Positions 15,617 to 25,293 are shown, numbered from the stretch's first letter. The stretch: DNA of 37,673 nt from Streptosporangiales bacterium (GCA_009379955.1 WHST01000061.1:1-37673); one strand, 5' to 3'. Numbers and translations: made by a program. The notes: generated by a model not told the origin, from the letters alone.

Positions 15617-17607
15617 CAGGCAGCCTCCTTGACGGCTCGGACGGTGGACGCCAACGACTGCGCGGCGAGCTCGTCGAGCCGCAGCACGCTGCCGCCCAGC
15701 GCGCCGGCCAACGTCCCCGCGAGACCGAGCCGCACCGGCCCTGACTCGCAGTCGACGACGACGCTCGCGACGTCCGCGGCGACGAGCAGGCCCGCCGCGT
15801 CGTACGCGGCGTCGAGCGGGCGGGTGCCACCGGTCGCGCGCCCGTCGGTGACGAGCACGAGCAGCGGCCGGCGGGCCGGGTCGCGCAGTCGTTCGACGCG
15901 CAACACGTCGTGCGCGCGTACGAGACCAGCGGCCAGCGGCGTGCGGCCACCGGTCGGCAGCACCGTCAACCGCGCCGCGGCAGCGTCGACCGAGGACGTC
16001 GGCGGCAGCGCGGTCTCCGCGCTCGTGCCGCGGAACGTCACCAGGCCGACCTTGTCGCGCCGCTGGTACGCGTCGAGCAACAGCGACAGCACGGCGCCCT
16101 TGACCGCGCCCATCCGCGCCCGTGCCGCCATGGACCCGCTGGCATCGACGACGAACAGCACCAGGTTGCTCTCCCTGCCCTCGTGCCTCGCCTCCCGCAG
16201 GTCGTCGCGTCGCAGCAGCAGGCCGGGTCCGGTCCTGCCACGGGAGTGCTGGTACGGCGCCGCGGCCGCAAGCGTCGCGGGCACATGGAGCCGCGTCACC
16301 CGGCCGCGCGGCGCTCGGGAACCGGTGACCCGCCCTCGCTCGGTCGAGGCCCGCGACCGCCGGCCGGCGGCACCCTCGCCGACGCCCGGTACCTCGAGCC
16401 GTCGCACGGCGAACGTCGCACCAGGCGCGGCCGTCGAGGCGGCGGCGGGCGCCGACGCAGGCTCCGCCTCGTGGCTCGCCGGGTCGGCGCCGTCGCCCGC
16501 CGGCGTCTCCGCAGACGACGGTCCGCCGGAACCGGGATCGTCGCCGTCGGAGTCCTCGGTGCGCCGGCCGCCACCCGGCCCGTCGCCGTCCGGGTCGGGG
16601 TCGTCGGCGGCCTCGGCCAGCGCCTGGTCGAGGTGCTCCTCGTCCAGGTCGGGCGCGTCGAACGGGTTACGCCTGCGACGGTGTGGCAGCGCGAGCCGCG
16701 CCGCGACTCTGACGTCGTCGGCCGTCACCTCGGACCTGCCGTGCCACGCCGCGTGCGCGAGCGCCGCCCGCGTCGTGACGATGTCGGCGCGCAGACCGTC
16801 GACGTCGAATGCCGCGCACACCGAGGCGACCTGGCGCAGCGCCGCGTCCGTCAGCACCACGGCCGGCAACAGGCGCCTCGCCTCGACGATCCGTTGCGCG
16901 AGCTCGTCCTCGGCCGCCTCCCACGAACGTGCGAACGCGACCGGGTCGGCATCGTAAGCGAGCCGGCGCCTGACCACCTCGGCACGTCTCTCGGTGTCCT
17001 TGGGCGCGGCGACGTCGACGGTGAGGCCGAACCGGTCGAGCAGCTGCGGACGCAGCTCGCCCTCTTCCGGGTTCATCGTGCCGACGAGCAGGAACCGCGC
17101 GGCGTGCCGCACCGAGACGCCCTCGCGTTCCACGTACGCGGTGCCGAGCGCGGCGGCGTCGAGCAGCAGGTCGACCACGTGGTCGTGCAGCAGGTTGACC
17201 TCGTCGACGTAGAGCACGCCCCTGTGCGCGGCCGCGAGCAGGCCGGGCTCGTACATCTTGACGCCTTCGGTGAGCGCGCGTTCCACGTCCAGCGAGCCGA
17301 CCACCCGGTCCTCGCTCACGCCCACGGGCAGCTCGACCAGGCGCGCGGACCGCACGTCGGTATCGACGACGCCATGCGGGCCGTCGACGCAGTCAGGGTC
17401 GGGAGCCGCCGGGTCGCAGGAGAACCTGCACCCGCCGACCACGTCGACGCCTGGCAGCACCGCGGTCAGTGCGCGCACCATCGTCGACTTCGCCGTGCCC
17501 TTCTCCCCCCGGACGAGGACGCCGCCGATCGCCGGCGACACCGCGTTGAGCACCAGGGCGAGGCGCGAGTCGTCCATCCCGACGATCGCGCTGAGCGGGT
17601 AGTTCAT
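15616..17607 (-). CDS. chlID: Fused ChlI-ChlD-like AAA+/VWA chelatase subunit (putative cobaltochelatase motor)
   Basis: This is a 663-aa fusion of the two small subunits of a magnesium-chelatase-type enzyme. Residues 1 to about 330 form the AAA+ ChlI part (Walker A GEKGTAKST at 34-42, Walker B LYVDEVNLLHDH). A linker rich in Pro, Asp and Gly follows. The C-terminal VWA domain carries a MIDAS motif DASGS near residue 486. With CobN it would drive ATP-dependent cobalt insertion into hydrogenobyrinate a,c-diamide, as CobS/CobT do in the aerobic pathway. The start ATG 17607 overlaps the cobN stop (ATGA). The longer frame to 17742 is unlikely. Confidence 0.88.
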   Translation of the reverse strand: MNYPLSAIVGMDDSRLALVLNAVSPAIGGVLVRGEKGTAKSTMVRALTAVLPGVDVVGGCRFSCDPAAPDPDCVDGPHGVVDTDVRSARLVELPVGVSEDRVVGSLDVERALTEGVKMYEPGLLAAAHRGVLYVDEVNLLHDHVVDLLLDAAALGTAYVEREGVSVRHAARFLLVGTMNPEEGELRPQLLDRFGLTVDVAAPKDTERRAEVVRRRLAYDADPVAFARSWEAAEDELAQRIVEARRLLPAVVLTDAALRQVASVCAAFDVDGLRADIVTTRAALAHAAWHGRSEVTADDVRVAARLALPHRRRRNPFDAPDLDEEHLDQALAEAADDPDPDGDGPGGGRRTEDSDGDDPGSGGPSSAETPAGDGADPASHEAEPASAPAAASTAAPGATFAVRRLEVPGVGEGAAGRRSRASTERGRVTGSRAPRGRVTRLHVPATLAAAAPYQHSRGRTGPGLLLRRDDLREARHEGRESNLVLFVVDASGSMAARARMGAVKGAVLSLLLDAYQRRDKVGLVTFRGTSAETALPPTSSVDAAAARLTVLPTGGRTPLAAGLVRAHDVLRVERLRDPARRPLLVLVTDGRATGGTRPLDAAYDAAGLLVAADVASVVVDCESGPVRLGLAGTLAGALGGSVLRLDELAAQSLASTVRAVKEAA

Positions 17608-20600
17608 CCGTCCCCTTCCAGATCGCCTTCGAGCTCCAGGTATGTCTCCCGCAGCTGCTCCAAGGTGTCCGCGTCCGGCTCGGCCCACAGCCCACGCTCC
17701 GCGGCCTCGAGCAGCCGTTCCGCGATGCCGCGCATCGCCCACGGGTTGGAGCGGCGCATGAAGTCAGCCATCTGCTCGTCGAACACGTAAGACGACGCGA
17801 GCTGCTCGTACATCCAGTCGTCGACGACGCCCGCGGTCGCGTCGTAGCCGAAGAGGTAGTCGACGGTGGCGGCCAGCTCGAACGCGCCCTTGTAGCCGTG
17901 CCGCTGCATCGCCTGCATCCACCGCGGGTTGACGACACGGGCGCGGAAGACGCGCTTGGTCTCCTCGGCGAGTGTCCGCGTGCGCACCTGGTCAGGTACC
18001 GCGGAGTCCCCGACGTACGCCGCCGGCGAGCTGCCGGTGAGCTGCCTGACCATCGCGACCATGCCGCCGTGGAACTGGAAGTAGTCGTCGGAGTCGACGA
18101 TGTCGTGTTCGCGGGTGTCCTGGTTCTTCGCCGCGACCGAGATGCGCCGGAACGCGCTCTCCATGTCGGCACGGGCGTCGCGACCGTCCAGGCCCCGCCC
18201 GTACGCGTAGCCGCCCCACACTGCGTACACCTCGGCGAGGTCGGCATCGGTACGCCAGTTGCGCGCGTCCATCAACGGCAGCAGGCCCGCGCCGTACGCG
18301 CCGGGCTTGGACCCGAAGATGCGTGTGGTGGCGCGGCGCCTGTCGCCGTGCGTTCGTTCGTCCTCGGTGACATGCGCGCGCACGTAGTTGTCCTCGGCGG
18401 GCTCGTCGAGGTCGGCGACGGCACACACCGCCTGGTCGAGCATCGCGACGACGTGCGGGAACGCGTCGCGGAAGAAGCCGGAGATGCGCACGGTCACGTC
18501 GATCCGCGGCCTGCCGAGCTCGGCGAGTGGCGTCACCTCGATGCCGGTGACCCGTCGCGACGCGTCGTCCCACACCGGCCGAACGCCGAGCAGCGCGAGT
18601 ACCTCCGCGATGTCGTCGCCCTGGGTACGCATCGCCGACGTGCCCCAGACGGTGAGTCCGACGGACCGCGGGTACTCCCCCGTGTCCGCGACGTGCCTGT
18701 CGACCAGCGAGTCGGCGAGCGCGGCGCCGACGTCCCACGCGTTGCGCGAGGGGACGCCCTTCGGGTCGACGGAGTAGAAGTTGCGGCCCGTGGGCAGCAC
18801 GTTGACCAGGCCGCGGGTGGGAGAACCCGACGGTCCCGCGGGCACGTAGCCACCGTCGAGCGCGTGCAACAGGTTGGCGACCTCGTCGGTGGTGCGCTCG
18901 AGCCGTGGCACCACCTCGGCGGCGGCGAACTCCAGCACGCGCACCACGTCCGGCACGTCGCGGCCGAGCAGCTCGGCGGTCACGGCGGCCGCCTTGCCCG
19001 CGTCCCAGCCGCTGGTGTCCATGCTCGCGACGAGCTGCCGCGCCAACGTCTCGACCAGGTCGACCGCGTCGGCACCCGTCACGCTCGGCCCCTCGACCAG
19101 CTCGACGAGCGCGGCGGGCACGTCCACGTGAGCACCGGCACCGGCGAGCAGCGCGCGCTCGTCGAGACCGAAGCCGGCGGCGAGCGCCGCGCGCAGACCC
19201 GGCAGCGCCGCGCGGCCGCCCCACACCTGCGTCGCGCGCAGCACCGCGAGCACGGTGTCGACGCGCTGCTCGCCGGCGGGTGCGTTGCCCAGGATGTGCA
19301 GCCCGTCCCGGATCTGCACGTCCTTGACCTCGCACAGGTAGCCGTCGACGTGCAGCACGAAGTCGTCGAACTCGTCCTCGCCCGGCACCTCGTCCTGGTG
19401 CAGGTCGTGGTGCAGCTGCGCCGCCTGGATCAGCGACCAGACCTGCGCGCGGACGGTGGGCAGCTTCGCCGGGTCGAGCGCCTGGACGGTCGCGTACTCG
19501 TCGAGCAGCTGCTCGAGCTTCGCCAGGTCGCCGTAGGTGTCCGCACGCGCCATCGGCGGGATCATGTGGTCGACCACGGTGGCGTGTGCGCGTCGCTTCG
19601 CCTGAGTGCCCTCGCCGGGGTCGTTCACGATGAACGGGTAGACCAGCGGCAGGTCGCCGAGCACGGCGTCGGGTGCGCAGTCCGCGGAGAGCCCGAGTCC
19701 CTTGCCGGGCAACCACTCCAGCGTGCCGTGCTTGCCGAGGTGCACGACGGCGTCGGCGCCGAACGTCTCGTCTAGCCATCGGTACGCGGCGAGGTAGTGG
19801 TGGCTCGGCGGCAGGTCGGGGTCATGGTAGATCGCCACCGGGTTCTCGCCGAACCCGCGCGGCGGCTGGATCATCAGCACGACGTTGCCGAACCGCAGCG
19901 CCGCGAGCACGATCTCACCACCGTCGACGTACAGCTCGCCCGGCGGATCGCCCCAGTGCCCACGTACGGTCTCACGTAGCGCTGTGGGCTGCCTGGCGAA
20001 CCAGCGCTGGTAGTCGGCGAGCGGCACGCGGAACGGCGCGACGGCGAGCTGCTGCTCGGTCAGCCACTCGACGTCGTGACCACCCGCGGCGATCAGCCGG
20101 TGCACGAGCTCGTCGCCGTCCTCGGGGAAGCCGTCGCCGAGGTCGTAGCCGGCCTCTCGCAGGGCGCGCAGCAGGACGACGGCGGACGCGGGCGTGTCGA
20201 GACCGACGGCGTTGCCGACCCTGGCGTGCTTCGTCGGGTACGACGACAGCACCACCGCGAGCCGCTTGTCCGCGTTCGGCACGTACCGCAGCCGGGCGTA
20301 GCGCACGGCGATGCCGGCGACGCGCGCGGCGCGTTCCTCGTCGGCGACGTAGACGGGCACGTCGCCTTCACCGGTCTCCTTGAACGAGAACGGCACCGTC
20401 ACCAGGCGGCCGTCGAACTCCGGTATCGCCACCTGCATCGCGGCGTCCATGGGCGTGAGCGCGGCGTCCGACGCGAGCCACGTCTGCCGCGACGAGGTGA
20501 GGCAGAGCCCTTGGACGACGGGCACGTCCAGCGACGCGAGCGCGCCGACGTCCCAACCGTCCTCGTCACCGCCCGCCGTCGCGTCGCCTGCCACGGCACC

Positions 20601-21245
20601 GCCGGCGGCCAAGACGGTGACGACGAGCGCGTCGAGGCCGCCGAGCAGGTCGTACACCTCGGCGTCCGCGGAACGCAGCGAACCGCAATAGACGGGCAAC
20701 GCGTTGGCGCCCGCCGCCTCGACGGCATCGGCGAGCGTCTCGACGAAGCCGACGTTGCCGGAGACCGCGTGCGCGCGGTAGAAGACGATGCCGACCGTCG
20801 GGCGGTCGGCGCGCTGCTCGCGTTCGCCGTGCACGCCGCACGTCGGCAGGGCCCTGGGCGGCTCGAAGCCCTCGCCGGTGAGCCTGATCGTGTCGGACAG
20901 GAAGCCGGCCAACTGCGCCAGGTTGTCCGGCCCGCCCTCTCGCAGGTACGCGAGCGCCTCCTTCGCGACGCCCGCAGGAACGGTCGACAGCGCCATCAGC
21001 TCGGCGTCCGGCGCGGACTCACCGCTCAGCACCACCACCGGCAGACCGGAGTCGAGCACCCCACGCAGACCCTGCTCCCAGCTGCGGCTGCCGCCGAGCA
21101 GACGGACGACCACGCAGTACGCGCCGTCGAGCAACGCGGGCACGTCGCCAGGCTCGGTGCGTGCAGGGTTTGCCAGCCGCCATGGCGCACCGCTCGACCT
21201 GGCCGCCAGCAGGTCGGTGTCCGCGGCGGAGAGCAGGACGATCAT
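17604..21245 (-). CDS. cobN: Cobaltochelatase large subunit CobN
   Basis: CobN is the porphyrin/corrin-binding large subunit (ChlH/BchH family) of the ATP-dependent cobaltochelatase. The 1213-aa length is typical. Recognisable are the early [80 protein letters not shown] (about 498-518), and near the end the [22 protein letters not shown] and [17 protein letters not shown] stretches. The start ATG 21245 overlaps the cobQ stop (ATGA), and it is directly followed by its likely motor partner chlID. It coexists here with the early chelatase CbiX. Confidence 0.95.
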   Translation of the reverse strand: MIVLLSAADTDLLAARSSGAPWRLANPARTEPGDVPALLDGAYCVVVRLLGGSRSWEQGLRGVLDSGLPVVVLSGESAPDAELMALSTVPAGVAKEALAYLREGGPDNLAQLAGFLSDTIRLTGEGFEPPRALPTCGVHGEREQRADRPTVGIVFYRAHAVSGNVGFVETLADAVEAAGANALPVYCGSLRSADAEVYDLLGGLDALVVTVLAAGGAVAGDATAGGDEDGWDVGALASLDVPVVQGLCLTSSRQTWLASDAALTPMDAAMQVAIPEFDGRLVTVPFSFKETGEGDVPVYVADEERAARVAGIAVRYARLRYVPNADKRLAVVLSSYPTKHARVGNAVGLDTPASAVVLLRALREAGYDLGDGFPEDGDELVHRLIAAGGHDVEWLTEQQLAVAPFRVPLADYQRWFARQPTALRETVRGHWGDPPGELYVDGGEIVLAALRFGNVVLMIQPPRGFGENPVAIYHDPDLPPSHHYLAAYRWLDETFGADAVVHLGKHGTLEWLPGKGLGLSADCAPDAVLGDLPLVYPFIVNDPGEGTQAKRRAHATVVDHMIPPMARADTYGDLAKLEQLLDEYATVQALDPAKLPTVRAQVWSLIQAAQLHHDLHQDEVPGEDEFDDFVLHVDGYLCEVKDVQIRDGLHILGNAPAGEQRVDTVLAVLRATQVWGGRAALPGLRAALAAGFGLDERALLAGAGAHVDVPAALVELVEGPSVTGADAVDLVETLARQLVASMDTSGWDAGKAAAVTAELLGRDVPDVVRVLEFAAAEVVPRLERTTDEVANLLHALDGGYVPAGPSGSPTRGLVNVLPTGRNFYSVDPKGVPSRNAWDVGAALADSLVDRHVADTGEYPRSVGLTVWGTSAMRTQGDDIAEVLALLGVRPVWDDASRRVTGIEVTPLAELGRPRIDVTVRISGFFRDAFPHVVAMLDQAVCAVADLDEPAEDNYVRAHVTEDERTHGDRRRATTRIFGSKPGAYGAGLLPLMDARNWRTDADLAEVYAVWGGYAYGRGLDGRDARADMESAFRRISVAAKNQDTREHDIVDSDDYFQFHGGMVAMVRQLTGSSPAAYVGDSAVPDQVRTRTLAEETKRVFRARVVNPRWMQAMQRHGYKGAFELAATVDYLFGYDATAGVVDDWMYEQLASSYVFDEQMADFMRRSNPWAMRGIAERLLEAAERGLWAEPDADTLEQLRETYLELEGDLEGDG

Positions 21246-22729
21246 GGTGCTCCCGGTGGTAGGCAGGGCAGGTCGCTCGGCGGGCCCTGGTCGAGCAGCC
21301 GCGACAGCGCCTCGGTGTCCATGTGCTCGGCGACCAGGTCACCGAGCACGTCCAGCCGGCGTTCCCGCACCTCGGCGAACGTCACGTCGCCCGCGACGAA
21401 CCTGCGTCCGGCCTCGGCGGCGACTGTGCGCAGCAACGCGCGCCTGAAGGCGTCGCACTCGAGCACGCCGTGCCAGGTCGTGCCGCGGACAGCGCCCACC
21501 GCGCAACCGCCGAGGAAGTCGTCGCCGCCCGTCGCCTCGACGACACCGTGGTGGATCTCGTATCCCTCCACGGGTTCGCCGAACGCCGAGCCCGCGGTGC
21601 GGCCGAGGACCTTGCGCGTGCCGAACCGTGTCACGGCCGGCAGCAGCCCGAGCCCGGGTACGACGCCGGCGCCGCTCTCCACGTCGTCGTGGATCTCGCC
21701 CGCCAGCATCTGGTAGCCGCCGCAGATGCCGAGCACCGGCCTGCCGGCCGCCGCGCGTCGCGCGAGCGGCTCGGCGAGGCCACGGTCACGCAGCCAGCCG
21801 AGGTCGCTGACGGTCGCACGCGTCCCAGGCAGCACGACGAGGTCGGCGTCGTGCAGCTCCTCCGGCCTGGTAACGAAGCGGACGACGACTCCAGGCTCGG
21901 CGCCGAGCGCGTCGACGTCGGTGAAGTTGCTGATGTGCGGGAACCGCACGACGGCGACCCGCAGCACGTCGTCGCCCGCGGGCGCGGTCGCCTCGACGCC
22001 GCGTTCGCCGGCGAGGTCGAGCGAGTCCTCGGCGTCCAACCAGAGGCCGTGCACCCACGGCAGCACGCCGACGACACAGCGTCCGGTCAACCGGTGCAGC
22101 ATGTCCAGGCCCGGCTCGAGCAACCGTGCGTCGCCACGGAACTTGTTCACGACGAAGCCGGCCACGAGCCGCTGGTCGGCCTCGTCCAGCAACGCGACCG
22201 TGCCGTACATGCCGGCGAACACGCCGCCCCTGTCGATGTCGCCGACCACGAGCACGGGCAGGTCGGCGGCACGGGCGAGACCCATGTTGGCGAGGTCGCG
22301 GTCGCGCAGGTTGATCTCCGCGGGACTGCCCGCGCCCTCGCAGACGACGACGTCGAACCGCGCGCGCAGGTCGGCGAGGCAGCCGAGCACCGCCTCCTGC
22401 AGGCGCGGCTTCAGGTCCCGGTACGACAGCGCGTCGACCTCCGCGACGGGGGTGTCGAGCAGCATCACCTGGGTGTGCGTGCCGCCGGGCTTCAACAGCA
22501 CCGGGTTCATCGCACCCTCCGGGTCGATGCCCGCCGCGGCCGCCTGCATCGCCTGCGCCCTGCCGATCTCGGCGCCGTCGCGCGTGACGACCGAGTTCAG
22601 CGACATGTTCTGCGCCTTGAAGGGCGCGACCTTGACGCCCTCCCGGGCCAGCCAACGACAGATGCCGGCGGTGACGACACTCTTGCCGGCGTCCGACGTC
22701 GTGCCCGCCACCAGCAACCCGTTACTCAT
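21242..22729 (-). CDS. cobQ: Cobyric acid synthase (glutamine-hydrolysing)
   Basis: CobQ (CbiP) amidates the b, d, e and g side chains of adenosylcobyrinic acid a,c-diamide. The 495-aa protein starts with an ATP-binding part, [20 protein letters not shown], then [25 protein letters not shown] and DRGGVFA. The C-terminal glutamine amidotransferase half has [13 protein letters not shown], the nucleophile motif [12 protein letters not shown] and the EGYEIHHG histidine motif. The start ATG 22729 overlaps the cobD stop (ATGA). The frame open above it to 23191 runs through cobD and is a shadow. Confidence 0.95.
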   Translation of the reverse strand: MSNGLLVAGTTSDAGKSVVTAGICRWLAREGVKVAPFKAQNMSLNSVVTRDGAEIGRAQAMQAAAAGIDPEGAMNPVLLKPGGTHTQVMLLDTPVAEVDALSYRDLKPRLQEAVLGCLADLRARFDVVVCEGAGSPAEINLRDRDLANMGLARAADLPVLVVGDIDRGGVFAGMYGTVALLDEADQRLVAGFVVNKFRGDARLLEPGLDMLHRLTGRCVVGVLPWVHGLWLDAEDSLDLAGERGVEATAPAGDDVLRVAVVRFPHISNFTDVDALGAEPGVVVRFVTRPEELHDADLVVLPGTRATVSDLGWLRDRGLAEPLARRAAAGRPVLGICGGYQMLAGEIHDDVESGAGVVPGLGLLPAVTRFGTRKVLGRTAGSAFGEPVEGYEIHHGVVEATGGDDFLGGCAVGAVRGTTWHGVLECDAFRRALLRTVAAEAGRRFVAGDVTFAEVRERRLDVLGDLVAEHMDTEALSRLLDQGPPSDLPCLPPGAP

Positions 22730-23646
22730 CGACGCCTCCAGCTGACGGCGACGGCAATGGCGAGTGCCGCGACACCCACGAGACGTGACAGGCGAACCGC
22801 ACGGTCGATGTCGTCGACCGTGGGCGGATGCCCGTCGCCGAGCACACCTCGGATCTCCACGCGCCCGCCGTACACGTTCGTGCCACCGAGCCGTACGCCG
22901 AGCGCGCCGGCGAACGCGGCCTCGACCGGACCCGCGTTGGGGCTCGGATGCGCGGACGCGTCCCTGCGCACCGCACGCAAGGCACGCGGCGTACTGCCAC
23001 CGACCAGCGGCGCGAGCAGAGCGGTCAGCAGGCACGTCACCCTGGCCGGCACATAGTTCGCGACGTCGTCGAGCCGCGCGGCCGTCCAGCCGAACCGCGC
23101 GTACCTGTCGTCGCGGTGGCCGATCATCGCGTCGAGCGTGTTGACCGCTCGGTACGTGAGCAGGCCGGGAACGCCCGCGACGGCGCCCCACAGAAGTGGC
23201 GCGACCACGGCGTCCGAGGTGTTCTCCGCGACCGACTCGACCGTCGCCCTGGTCAACCCGTCGCGGTCGAGACCTTCGGGATCACGTCCGCAGAGGTGGC
23301 CGATACGGTCGCGCGCGGCTGGTACGTCGTCGCGACCCAGCAGGTCGCCCATTGCGGAACCCTCGCGTGCCAGCGTCGTACCACCCAGCACCGCCCACGT
23401 CGAGAGCGCGACAGCGACACCCCTGCCCGCACGCTCGACGAGGACGCCGAGCACGGCGACCCCACCCGCGAAGGCGAGCGTGAAGAGTGCACCACGAGCG
23501 CGTTCGTCCGCCCAGAACCGGCGCTCGGCAGCAGTGACCGCACCACCGAACGCCGCGACCGGATGAGCCCGACGCGGGTCGGCGATCAGCAGGTCGAGGG
23601 CGGATCCGAACAACAGCCCGAGCGCACGCTCGGACCGCCGCGTCAT
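22726..23646 (-). CDS. cobD: Adenosylcobinamide-phosphate synthase (aminopropanol attachment)
   Basis: CobD (CbiB), a membrane protein, attaches (R)-1-amino-2-propanol or its phosphate to adenosylcobyric acid. The 306-aa protein has hydrophobic segments and the family motifs [58 protein letters not shown] and [19 protein letters not shown]. It is the first large gene of the operon. ATG 23646 has no well-placed Shine-Dalgarno: a GAGGTG lies too far upstream. It overlaps the stop of a short leader ORF (ATGA), so it is probably translated by coupling. Note the naming clash with Salmonella CobD, which is the CobC type here. Confidence 0.94.
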   Translation of the reverse strand: MTRRSERALGLLFGSALDLLIADPRRAHPVAAFGGAVTAAERRFWADERARGALFTLAFAGGVAVLGVLVERAGRGVAVALSTWAVLGGTTLAREGSAMGDLLGRDDVPAARDRIGHLCGRDPEGLDRDGLTRATVESVAENTSDAVVAPLLWGAVAGVPGLLTYRAVNTLDAMIGHRDDRYARFGWTAARLDDVANYVPARVTCLLTALLAPLVGGSTPRALRAVRRDASAHPSPNAGPVEAAFAGALGVRLGGTNVYGGRVEIRGVLGDGHPPTVDDIDRAVRLSRLVGVAALAIAVAVSWRRR

Positions 23647-23714
23647 CGACGCGGCGTCGGAATCACCTCAGCGAAGCGGGGAACGAGTAACACTCGAGAG
23701 TCGCATACGGCCAT
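23643..23714 (-). CDS. 23-codon leader ORF overlapping the cobD start
   Basis: After the riboswitch, ATG 23714 opens a 23-aa frame (begins MAVCDSRVLLVPRF, ends TPRR) whose TGA overlaps the cobD ATG as ATGA, exactly like most junctions downstream. The strong Shine-Dalgarno GAGGAAGG lies 10 nt upstream; a GTG at 23720 in the same frame would add two residues. I do not recognise the peptide. Its likely role is to be the ribosome entry point under riboswitch control, with cobD read by coupling. It is inferred from the layout only. Confidence 0.45.
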   Translation of the reverse strand: MAVCDSRVLLVPRFAEVIPTPRR

Positions 23715-23724
23715 GCGCACTCAT

Positions 23725-23732
23725 CCTTCCTC
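23725..23732 (-). promoter_or_regulatory. Strong ribosome-binding site of the leader ORF
   Basis: GAGGAAGG on the minus strand directly follows the CCCC arm of the hairpin at 23733-23748. It is the best Shine-Dalgarno between the riboswitch and cobD, and is placed for the ATG at 23714 or the GTG at 23720. An ATG at 23724 is too close to use it well. Its contact with the riboswitch hairpin makes it the likely control point. Confidence 0.55.
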
Positions 23733-23855
23733 GGGGTATCCACGCCCCAAACGAAGTGCTCGACGGCCGGAGTTCCTGGCTCCCGGTCGCTGGACCGGTG
23801 ACAGTGGCGGGACCGCGTCGGACTCGCACCGACTTCCTCCACATGCCGTCGACGG
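23733..23855 (-). ncRNA. Cobalamin (AdoCbl-type) riboswitch
   Basis: In the minus-strand leader I read the conserved core in order: GGAAGTCGGTGCGAGTCCG (about 23818-23836), GCGGTCCCGCCACTGT (just after), a hairpin around ACCGGTCCAGCGACCGG, and the B12 box GGAGCCAGGAACTCCGGCC (about 23764-23782). A closing P1 stem pairs TCGACGG (23846-23852) with CCGTCGA (23760-23766). A hairpin GGGG-CGTGGATA-CCCC (23733-23748) follows; its loop has GTGG, complementary to the CCAC of the core, as expected for the L5-L13 kissing contact. It adjoins the Shine-Dalgarno, suggesting translational repression by adenosylcobalamin. Confidence 0.9.
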
Positions 23856-23864
23856 ACGCTTGGA

Positions 23865-23894
23865 AGAACACCACAAGCGGCGACGTACCGTCAA
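23865..23894 (-). promoter_or_regulatory. Candidate promoter of the cobalamin operon
   Basis: TTGACG (23894-23889, minus strand) is a good -35 box. Eighteen nt on is TGTTCT (23870-23865), a weak -10. Transcription would then start near 23858, just before the riboswitch P1 stem. The fit of position supports it, but the -10 is poor and no start site is known. Confidence 0.4.
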
Positions 23895-23914
23895 GCCGCC
23901 GTCTCACCGCTCGA

Positions 23915-23926
23915 TAGCCTCCCCTC
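23915..23926 (+). promoter_or_regulatory. Candidate -10 box for a leaderless transcript
   Basis: TAGCCT (23915-23920) fits the actinobacterial TANNNT -10 pattern and ends 6 nt before the GTG at 23927. There is no Shine-Dalgarno before that GTG, so the phosphatase mRNA may be leaderless. No clear -35 box is seen. Confidence 0.35.
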
Positions 23927-24469
23927 GTGTTGCACTTCGTCCGCCACGGGGAGAGCACGTGGAACGTCGAGGGACGGGTACAGGGGCAGACACCGCACGT
24001 TCCGCTCACCGCCGCCGGACGTGAGCAAGCGCATTCGGCGGCAGGCGAGCTCGCCGGCCGCGACGCGCGCCTGCTGGTCACCAGCGACCTGACCCGCGCA
24101 CTGCAGACGGCCGAGATCGTCGGGCGGACCCTACGACTCACGCCCATGCTCGAACCGCGCCTGCGGGAACAGTCACTCGGCTCGCTCGAGGGACGCCTGG
24201 CCGCTGAGCTGGTGCCTGAGACGACGTCGCCGGGGCGGCACGTCAGCTCCGTCCGCTGGGGCGGCGGCGAGAGTGTGGTGGACGTCCATGCACGCGTCGG
24301 CGCGTACCTGCGGGAGCTGCTCTCCGACCGGGGCGAGGGTGACATCGTTCTCGTCAGCCACGGTGACACGATCCGCATCGCTCTCGCGTACCTGCGCGGT
24401 CACGGACCACGCGACGTCGACTGGTCCGCCCTGCCGAACGGCTCCGTGACGACCGTCGGTGTCGGGTGA
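23927..24469 (+). CDS. Histidine phosphatase, probable alpha-ribazole phosphatase
   Basis: A 180-aa protein of the histidine phosphatase (phosphoglycerate mutase-like) superfamily. It has the catalytic RHGESTWN at residues 6-13, TSDLTRALQTAEI, LREQSLGSLEG and the second catalytic histidine in VLVSHGDTIR. In this setting it probably dephosphorylates alpha-ribazole phosphate or cobalamin phosphate, like Salmonella CobC. The start is taken as GTG 23927, with TTG 23930 as the alternative. It is divergent from the cobalamin operon across the riboswitch region and would not itself be under that riboswitch. A phosphatase for other sugar phosphates is possible from sequence alone. Confidence 0.8.
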   Translation: MLHFVRHGESTWNVEGRVQGQTPHVPLTAAGREQAHSAAGELAGRDARLLVTSDLTRALQTAEIVGRTLRLTPMLEPRLREQSLGSLEGRLAAELVPETTSPGRHVSSVRWGGGESVVDVHARVGAYLRELLSDRGEGDIVLVSHGDTIRIALAYLRGHGPRDVDWSALPNGSVTTVGVG

Positions 24470-24526
24470 CAGCGTCGTGCACGAGCTGGAGTTGCTGGCC
24501 AGCTTCTCCGCCGCAGAGATGTCGCC

Positions 24527-25155
24527 TTGGACGTACTTGCCGATCACCTCCTCTTTCGCGACTCGGTCCGTGAGTTCATCGCGCGCAACATCGAGCCGAA
24601 CTACGAACGGTGGGAGTCCTCGCATCGTCGATCGGGAGCTGTGGAGCCACGCGGAAGGCAGGGCCTGCTGGGTATGGCCGTACCCGTGGAGTACGGCGGC
24701 GGCGGTACACCGGACTTCGGTACAACGTCGCGCTCGTCGAGGAGCTCGCTCAGGCCGGCGCGCCCGCGATCGCGTCCGGCTTCGATTGCACAACGACGTC
24801 GTCCAGCCTTACCTGCTGGATCTGGCCACGCCAGAGCAGCAGGAACGCTTGCCGCCCGGCTTCTGCGCCGGGCAGCTGGTGACGGCGATCGCGATGAGCG
24901 AAGCGGGCACAGGAGCGACCTCGGGGCGGCCCCACCACTGCTCCCCGGGACGGCTCCGACTGGGTCGTCAACGGGCAGAAGCCCTTCATCACCAACGGCA
25001 TCCACTCCGACGTGGTCATCGTCGTCGCCAAGACCGACCCAGCCGCGGGTGCCAAGGGCTTCAGTCTCCTGGTGGTCGAGCGGGACACGCCGGGGTTCAA
25101 GCGCGGCCGGAAGCTCGACAAGCTCGGTCAGCACGCCCAGGACACCAACGCGATC
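24527..25155 (+). pseudogene. Acyl-CoA dehydrogenase, frameshifted and 3'-truncated
   Basis: The remains of a flavin-dependent acyl-CoA dehydrogenase lie in several plus-strand frames: LADHLLFRDSVREFIARNIE with PNYERWE, then (shifted) GLLGMAVPVEYGGGG, then the helix YNVALVEELAQAGA, then LHNDVVQPYLLDLATPEQQE, then GQLVTAIAMSEAGTG, then WVVNGQKPFITNGIHSD and VVAKTDPAAGAKGFSLLVVE up to HAQDTNAI near 25155. At least three or four frameshifts are needed to join these. The C-terminal half, including the catalytic glutamate domain, is gone; the sequence passes directly into repeat copy B. It is clearly inactive. Confidence 0.88.
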
Positions 25156-25162
25156 CCCGCGC

Positions 25163-25284
25163 GAGAAGGCGCAGGTCAGACGTGGGACCGTCGATGGGCT
25201 CCTGTCCGTGGTTCGATCTTCGGGCGTCTGCACTAACGGCAGCCGTTTCGGTTGGTGGAAGATGTGTGCGCAGCGGTCGATACG
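25163..25284. repeat. Dispersed repeat, copy B
   Basis: Homologous, with more divergence, to 618-741 of copy A in the same orientation: shared blocks include gagaaggcgcaggtcagacg, gggaccgtc, gggctcctg, cggcagccgttt and cggtcgatacg. It joins the broken 3' end of the acyl-CoA dehydrogenase to the broken 3' end of the transposase on the other strand. The second hairpin arm of copy A is missing here. Confidence 0.6.
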
Positions 25285-25293
25285 GTCCACCGA

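Noticed and set aside
23668-23724. Alternative leader frame from ATG 23724 (18 codons)
   Set aside because: Its ATG directly abuts the Shine-Dalgarno, which is too close, and its stop does not meet the cobD start.
24601-25293. Transposase frame continuing past 25294 to 24601
   Set aside because: After REREVVV the frame passes through repeat copy B and then antisense to the acyl-CoA dehydrogenase remnant, with no transposase motifs.
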